The position numbers and the translations under genes were made by a program. From contig CALFYQ010000359.1 of the NCBI GenBank assembly GCA_937952085.1, positions 1-6,947 on the forward strand: a stretch of DNA of 6,947 bases, in the 5' to 3' direction. The notes beneath the pieces were generated by a model that was given only the letters and a program-made list of their open reading frames with translations, ran no database searches and was not told the DNA's origin. This document shows, in pieces, positions 5,001 through 6,947 of the stretch. The DNA comes from an uncultured Paracoccaceae bacterium. Its GTDB lineage: Bacteria > Pseudomonadota > Alphaproteobacteria > Rhodobacterales > Rhodobacteraceae. Every line of letters begins with the position of its first letter. Position 1 is the stretch's first letter.

Positions 5001-6344
5001 ATGAGCGAGACCCACGCGGAAACCGCCTTCGCCCGCAAGGCCCCGATCGCCTTTGTCGCCGACGGGCAGATTCCCGCCTCGCCGCCGCCGTCGAGCGCGG
5101 TCGGCCCGGTGAAATGGGCGCGGGACAACCTCTTCTCCGGCCCGGTGAATTCGATCCTGACGCTGGTTTCGATCGCCTTCATCGTCCTGATGGCCTACGA
5201 GATCCTTCCCTGGTTCCTCGACAGCTCCTGGGCGCCGGCCGAGATGTCGCTCGCGGGCTGCCGCGCGGAAGCCTCCGGAGCCTGCTTCGCGGTGCTGGTG
5301 GAGCGGTTCTGGCAGTTCTTCTTCGGCTTCTATCCGGCGGAACTGCACTGGCGGCCGACGCTGGCCTTCCTGATCGTCGTCGTCGCGATCTATCCGGCGC
5401 TCTTCTCGTCGGCGCCGCGGCAGCTTCTGATCGTCACCGCGCTCGCGCCCTTCGCCTGCTACTGGCTGGTCTGGGGCGGCTCGATCTGGGGGCCGCTCGC
5501 GGTGCTGGCGGCGCCGGTCATCGGCTGGGCCGTCTCCCACTATGGCGGCAAACCGATCACCGCAATTGTCGGCGAGGCCTTCGGCCCGCTGGTCACGCTG
5601 ATCGTCGCCGTCGCGGCGGTGCTGGTCTGGCTCCTCTTCCTCGTCTCACCGGTGGACGAGGCGCTCTACTCGATCATCCCGCTCGGCATCGAGGTAGTGC
5701 CGTCGAACAAGCTCGGCGGCTTCATGCTGTCGCTGATTATCGGCCTCGTGGGCATCACCGGCTCGCTGCCGCTCGGCATCGCGCTGGCGCTCGGCCGGCA
5801 GTCGAAGCTCCTGATCGTCAAGGCGCTCTCGGTCGGCTTCATCGAGGCGATGCGCGGCGTGCCGCTCATCACCCTCCTCTTCGTGGCCTCGACGCTGCTC
5901 AACTACTTCCTGCCGCCGGGCACGAACTTCGACCTGATCCTTCGGGTCTGCATCATGGTGACGCTGTTCGCCTCCGCCTACATGGCCGAGGTGATCCGCG
6001 GCGGCATCGCGGCCCTGCCGAAGGGCCAGTACGAGGCCGGCGACGCCATGGGCCTGACCTACTGGCAGTCGATGCGGCTCATCATCCTGCCGCAGGCGCT
6101 GAAGATCTCGATCCCGAACATCGTCTCGACCTTCATCGGGCTCTTCAAGGACACCACGCTCGTCATCGTCATCGGGCTTCTCGACCCGCTCGGGCTTTCC
6201 TCCGCGATCCGCGCCAACCAGGCCTGGAACGGCATCGTCTGGGAGCTTTACGGCTTCGTCGCCCTCTTCTTCTTCATCTTCTGCTTCGGCATGTCCCGCT
6301 ACTCGCAATGGCTTGAGCGGCGCCTGCGGACCGACCACCGGTAA
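5001..6344 (+). CDS. bztC: Amino acid ABC transporter permease 2 (BztC/AapM type)
   Basis: This gene encodes 447 residues, nearer the long Rhodobacter BztC form than the shorter rhizobial AapM (about 384). A polar N-terminal tail (1-48) precedes a first membrane segment near 49-71. A conserved periplasmic-type stretch follows, with Cys87, Cys95 and FFFGFYPAELHWRP (106-119). Four closely spaced hydrophobic segments then lie at about 120-216. The core MetI-like permease domain runs from about 236 to the end: LGGFMLSLIIGLVGITGSLPLG (238-259), IEAMRGVPLITLLF (281-294), and the EAA loop YEAGDAMGLTYWQSMRLIIL (344-363) followed by PQALKISIPNIVSTFIGLFKDTTL. It forms the heterodimeric channel with BztB. 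The ATG follows the bztB stop after a single base, and GGGAG (4989-4993) inside the bztB end serves as ribosome binding site. Confidence 0.95.
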   Translation: MSETHAETAFARKAPIAFVADGQIPASPPPSSAVGPVKWARDNLFSGPVNSILTLVSIAFIVLMAYEILPWFLDSSWAPAEMSLAGCRAEASGACFAVLVERFWQFFFGFYPAELHWRPTLAFLIVVVAIYPALFSSAPRQLLIVTALAPFACYWLVWGGSIWGPLAVLAAPVIGWAVSHYGGKPITAIVGEAFGPLVTLIVAVAAVLVWLLFLVSPVDEALYSIIPLGIEVVPSNKLGGFMLSLIIGLVGITGSLPLGIALALGRQSKLLIVKALSVGFIEAMRGVPLITLLFVASTLLNYFLPPGTNFDLILRVCIMVTLFASAYMAEVIRGGIAALPKGQYEAGDAMGLTYWQSMRLIILPQALKISIPNIVSTFIGLFKDTTLVIVIGLLDPLGLSSAIRANQAWNGIVWELYGFVALFFFIFCFGMSRYSQWLERRLRTDHR

Positions 6345-6355
6345 GGAGACCCATC

Positions 6356-6947
6356 ATGGCTGAACCCGCACCCGTCGCCGAGCGCGGCATCGACCGGAGC
6401 CAGATGAAGGTCTCCGACGAGATCGCCATCGAGATCCGCAAGATGAACAAGTGGTACGGTGAGTTCCACGTTCTGCGCGACATCAACCTCACCGTCTATC
6501 GCGGCGAGCGGATCGTCATCTGCGGCCCCTCGGGCTCCGGCAAGTCGACGCTGATCCGCTGCATCAACCGCCTCGAAGAGCATCAGGCCGGCGACATCAT
6601 CGTCGACAACACGGAACTCAACTCCGACCTCAAGAACCTCGACAAGGTGCGCGCCGAGGTCGGCATGGTGTTCCAGCACTTCAACCTCTTCCCGCACCTC
6701 ACCATCCTCGAGAACTGCACGCTCGCGCCGATCTGGGTGCGCAAGATCCCGAAGAAGGAGGCGGAGGAGACGGCGATGCACTTCCTCCGCAAGGTGAAGA
6801 TCCCCGAGCAGGCCAACAAGTATCCCGGCCAGCTCTCGGGCGGTCAGCAGCAGCGCGTGGCGATCGCCCGCTCGCTCTGCATGAAGCCGCGGATCATGCT
6901 CTTCGACGAGCCGACCTCGGCGCTCGACCCCGAGATGATCAAGGAAG
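6356..6947 (+). CDS. bztD: Amino acid ABC transporter ATP-binding protein (BztD/AapP type), partial
   Basis: The first 197 codons are present and the window ends before the stop. Full family members are about 250-265 residues, so roughly a quarter is missing, including the H-loop. Seen motifs are Walker A GPSGSGKST (57-65), Q-loop Gln107 in VFQHFNLFPHLT, signature LSGGQQQRVAIARSL (160-174), Walker B IMLFDEP (180-186) with catalytic Glu185, and D-loop SALD (188-191). The QHFNLFPH and EPTSALDPEM wording is that of polar amino acid importers (GlnQ/HisP/AapP). A dimer on the cytoplasmic face would hydrolyse ATP to drive the BztB-BztC channel. About 24 residues precede the ABC fold, longer than GlnQ but usual in the AapP/BztD group. 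AAGGAG (6343-6348), overlapping the bztC stop, lies 7 nt before the ATG, and the 11-nt gap places it in the same operon. Confidence 0.95.
   Translation, partial: MAEPAPVAERGIDRSQMKVSDEIAIEIRKMNKWYGEFHVLRDINLTVYRGERIVICGPSGSGKSTLIRCINRLEEHQAGDIIVDNTELNSDLKNLDKVRAEVGMVFQHFNLFPHLTILENCTLAPIWVRKIPKKEAEETAMHFLRKVKIPEQANKYPGQLSGGQQQRVAIARSLCMKPRIMLFDEPTSALDPEMIKE

Noticed and set aside
3764..5182. Long open frame on the minus strand antisense to bztB (472 codons).
   Set aside because: It is rich in Arg, Asp, Glu and His with no domain or hydrophobic core. This is the pattern expected when the complement of a GC3-rich membrane-protein gene is read, and the plus strand carries a clear permease here.
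5114..6316. 400-codon plus-strand open frame inside bztC in another frame.
   Set aside because: It is entirely within the permease gene, is Arg/His/Leu-rich, and has no ribosome binding site or family resemblance.

Overview
The window is GC-rich, with a strong G/C bias at third codon positions and several good GGAGG-type ribosome binding sites. It carries a complete Bzt/Aap-type amino acid ABC transporter of the kind typical of Alphaproteobacteria. The closest remembered match for the binding protein and the long second permease is the BztABCD system of Rhodobacter and its relatives, so a Rhodobacterales-like alphaproteobacterium is the best guess. This is judged from remembered family sequences, not from a search.

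Layout, left to right. Positions 1-165 are the last 54 codons of a sugar-type ABC transporter ATPase (+). Positions 221-703 encode a 160-residue SixA-like histidine phosphatase (+). Positions 712-1791 encode, on the minus strand and convergent with the phosphatase, an exported protein with a LysM domain followed by a family-3 solute-binding domain. A 148-bp divergent spacer (1792-1939) holds two copies of a GC palindrome. Positions 1940-2419 encode a PaaI-type hotdog thioesterase (+). A 214-bp leader (2420-2633) then precedes a four-gene operon: bztA/aapJ (2634-3650, binding protein), a 110-bp spacer with two stem-loops, bztB/aapQ (3761-4999, permease), bztC/aapM (5001-6344, second permease) and bztD/aapP (6356 to the window end, ATPase, truncated by the window edge).

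The operon genes act together. BztA captures acidic amino acids and their amides (glutamate, glutamine, aspartate, asparagine, or more widely L-amino acids in the Aap systems) in the periplasm. BztB and BztC form the membrane channel and BztD powers it. The hairpins after bztA probably let the binding protein be made in excess over the membrane parts. The genes to the left are not evidently part of this system.

No RNA genes, insertion sequences, CRISPR arrays or phage genes were seen. The region is mostly ordinary. The part most worth a second look is the LysM plus solute-binding fusion: it has no permease beside it, and in place of the usual ligand-contact motif it carries a cysteine-bracketed insertion. 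A smaller point is a substitution in a normally conserved binding-protein motif of BztA.
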